From Cyanobacteria bacterium SIG32 (GTDB lineage Bacteria > Cyanobacteriota > Vampirovibrionia > Gastranaerophilales > Gastranaerophilaceae), in assembly GCA_015152455.1 (NCBI GenBank), contig SUTY01000003.1, positions 1-55,971 of the forward strand: DNA of 55,971 nucleotides. Reading direction: 5' to 3'. The notes below the pieces were generated by a model. It was not told the origin of the DNA and ran no database searches. It worked only from the letters and a program-made list of their open reading frames with translations. Position numbers and translations under genes: made by a program. Of the stretch, positions 55,209-55,971 are shown in pieces. The first letter of the stretch is position 1; the number at the start of each line of letters is the position of its first letter.

Positions 55209-55826
55209 ATGTCAAATACTCTGGCTTATTTGTTAGACGGAAAAATTTATATAAATCTTACAAACAAATGCACAAACGCCTGTATATTCTGTCTTAGAAA
55301 CGATAAAGACGACGTCTGCGGTAAGGACATGTGGCTTTCTTCAGAAGATTTTTCTGCACAAGATGTCATAAATCAAATTAACGAATTGCCTTTATCCAAT
55401 GAGATTACGTTCTGCGGATATGGTGAACCTATGTTGAAATTAGATATTTTAAAAGAAGTTGCACAACATCTAAAGACAAATCACCCTGAAATTAAACTTC
55501 GCATAAACACAAATGGTCACGCAAATTTTGTTTATAAAAGAAACGTTGCTGAAGAATTAAAAGGGCTTATTGATGTTATTTCTGTTAGTTTAAACGGAAC
55601 AACAAAAGAAGAATATGATGAGCTTTCTCAACCAAAATTTGAAGAAGCATACGAAGAAGTTAAAAAGTTTATAAAAGCATCATCAGATGCAGGTATAAAA
55701 ACCATTGCAACTGTTGTTGACGGATATAAAGGCAGAAGATTAAATATAGATCTATGCCAACAAATTGCACAAGAATTAGGAGCAACACTCCGAGTTCGTG
55801 AATGGATTACAAACGGTTATTCATAA
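55209..55826 (+). CDS. Radical SAM protein (TatD-linked type)
   Basis: 205 residues. CTNACIFC (C21, C25, C28) binds the 4Fe-4S cluster; the GE-like CGYGEPML and RINTNGHAN follow in the radical SAM order. The short length and start DGKIYINLTNKCTNAC match the small radical SAM proteins found next to TatD nucleases (a family I recall as TatD-linked). Substrate unknown. AAAGGG precedes ATG; a 36-base longer frame exists but lacks support. The next gene begins 19 bases later. Confidence 0.8.
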   Translation: MSNTLAYLLDGKIYINLTNKCTNACIFCLRNDKDDVCGKDMWLSSEDFSAQDVINQINELPLSNEITFCGYGEPMLKLDILKEVAQHLKTNHPEIKLRINTNGHANFVYKRNVAEELKGLIDVISVSLNGTTKEEYDELSQPKFEEAYEEVKKFIKASSDAGIKTIATVVDGYKGRRLNIDLCQQIAQELGATLRVREWITNGYS

Positions 55827-55845
55827 TAAATGAAAGGAAAGAAAA

Positions 55846-55971
55846 TGAGTAATTTAGACAAAATCATGAAGCCAAAATCAATTGCCGTTGTTGGTGCATC
55901 AACAAAGGAAAAAACTATTGGCTCAGAAATCATGCAAAGATTAAGAGACTACAAATTCACAGGTAATATTT
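55846..55971 (+). CDS. ADP-forming acyl-CoA synthetase-like protein, 5' part only
   Basis: Only 42 codons are inside the window. MSNLDKIMKPKSIAVVGAST followed by KEKTIGSEIMQRLRDYKFTG matches the CoA-binding N-terminus of ADP-forming acetate-CoA ligases and related protein acetyltransferases (PKSIAVVGAS, IGxE). Such enzymes recover ATP from acetyl-CoA in fermenting bacteria. ATG 55846 is preceded by AAAGGAAA; another in-frame ATG lies at 55831 but overlaps this site. Confidence 0.75.

Overview
The window looks like a chromosome segment of an AT-rich, diderm, non-photosynthetic relative of the cyanobacteria, most likely a gut Gastranaerophilales (Melainabacteria / Vampirovibrionia). The clues are a TonB-dependent receptor, AsmA-like and Mce-like envelope proteins, meso-DAP-type MurE, an LdpA-like iron-sulfur protein otherwise known from cyanobacteria, pilin-like proteins with a FTLAEVLITL-type N-terminus, and several large proteins with a short F-x-[GSA] motif near the N-terminus. 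The taxonomy is inference; no rRNA gene is present.

Layout. 1-1082: 5' part of a sugar 3,4-ketoisomerase-like gene, a secreted repeat protein and the initiator tRNA. 1161-5810: a vitamin B12 uptake operon (btuB, btuC, btuD, btuF) behind a cobalamin-type riboswitch. 5813-8829: rpmH-rnpA plus an unknown gene, proC, and a GlcF-like Fe-S protein. 8873-14650: a tightly packed minus-strand operon read ftsI, murE, nagA-like, ilvD. 14754-20974: cell-wall amidase, an Mce-type protein and a very long AsmA-like protein. 21070-25085: acetyltransferase, kinase-like protein, LdpA-like protein, HAD phosphatase and a pilin-like protein. 25205-31022: a 1758-residue GNAT/helical-repeat protein and a small F-x-S protein. 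31120-44603: tRNA-Ser, TPR protein, aroA, several lineage-specific proteins, an orphan sugar ABC permease, U32 peptidase, YqeG, a HEIGH metallopeptidase-like protein, a K+/H+ antiporter, an acyltransferase, a candidate ADP-ribosyltransferase, a CAT-anticodon tRNA and a sugar nucleotidyltransferase. 44604-45160: a gene-free stretch full of hairpins and 8-bp repeats. 45161-55971: a second pilin-like protein, ychF, a giant GH13-like protein, ahcY, a KV/DD-repeat membrane protein, a DUF475/TerC protein, a radical SAM protein and the start of a CoA-binding synthetase.

How it fits together. Housekeeping genes (aroA, ilvD, proC, ahcY, murE, ftsI, rnpA, rpmH, ychF) are mixed with large lineage-specific proteins. 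Two patterns cut across the window. First, at least eight genes have a -10-like hexamer ending exactly six bases before ATG and little or no Shine-Dalgarno sequence, which predicts leaderless mRNAs; four of them also have a plausible -35 box. Second, at least six otherwise unrelated proteins without a Sec signal peptide carry a [VP]-x-F-[QSTK]-[GSA] motif near the N-terminus, a candidate undescribed sorting or processing signal. A probable R-S-E type ADP-ribosyltransferase, a kinase-fold protein, the GH13 giant and the GNAT giant are the best effector-like candidates.
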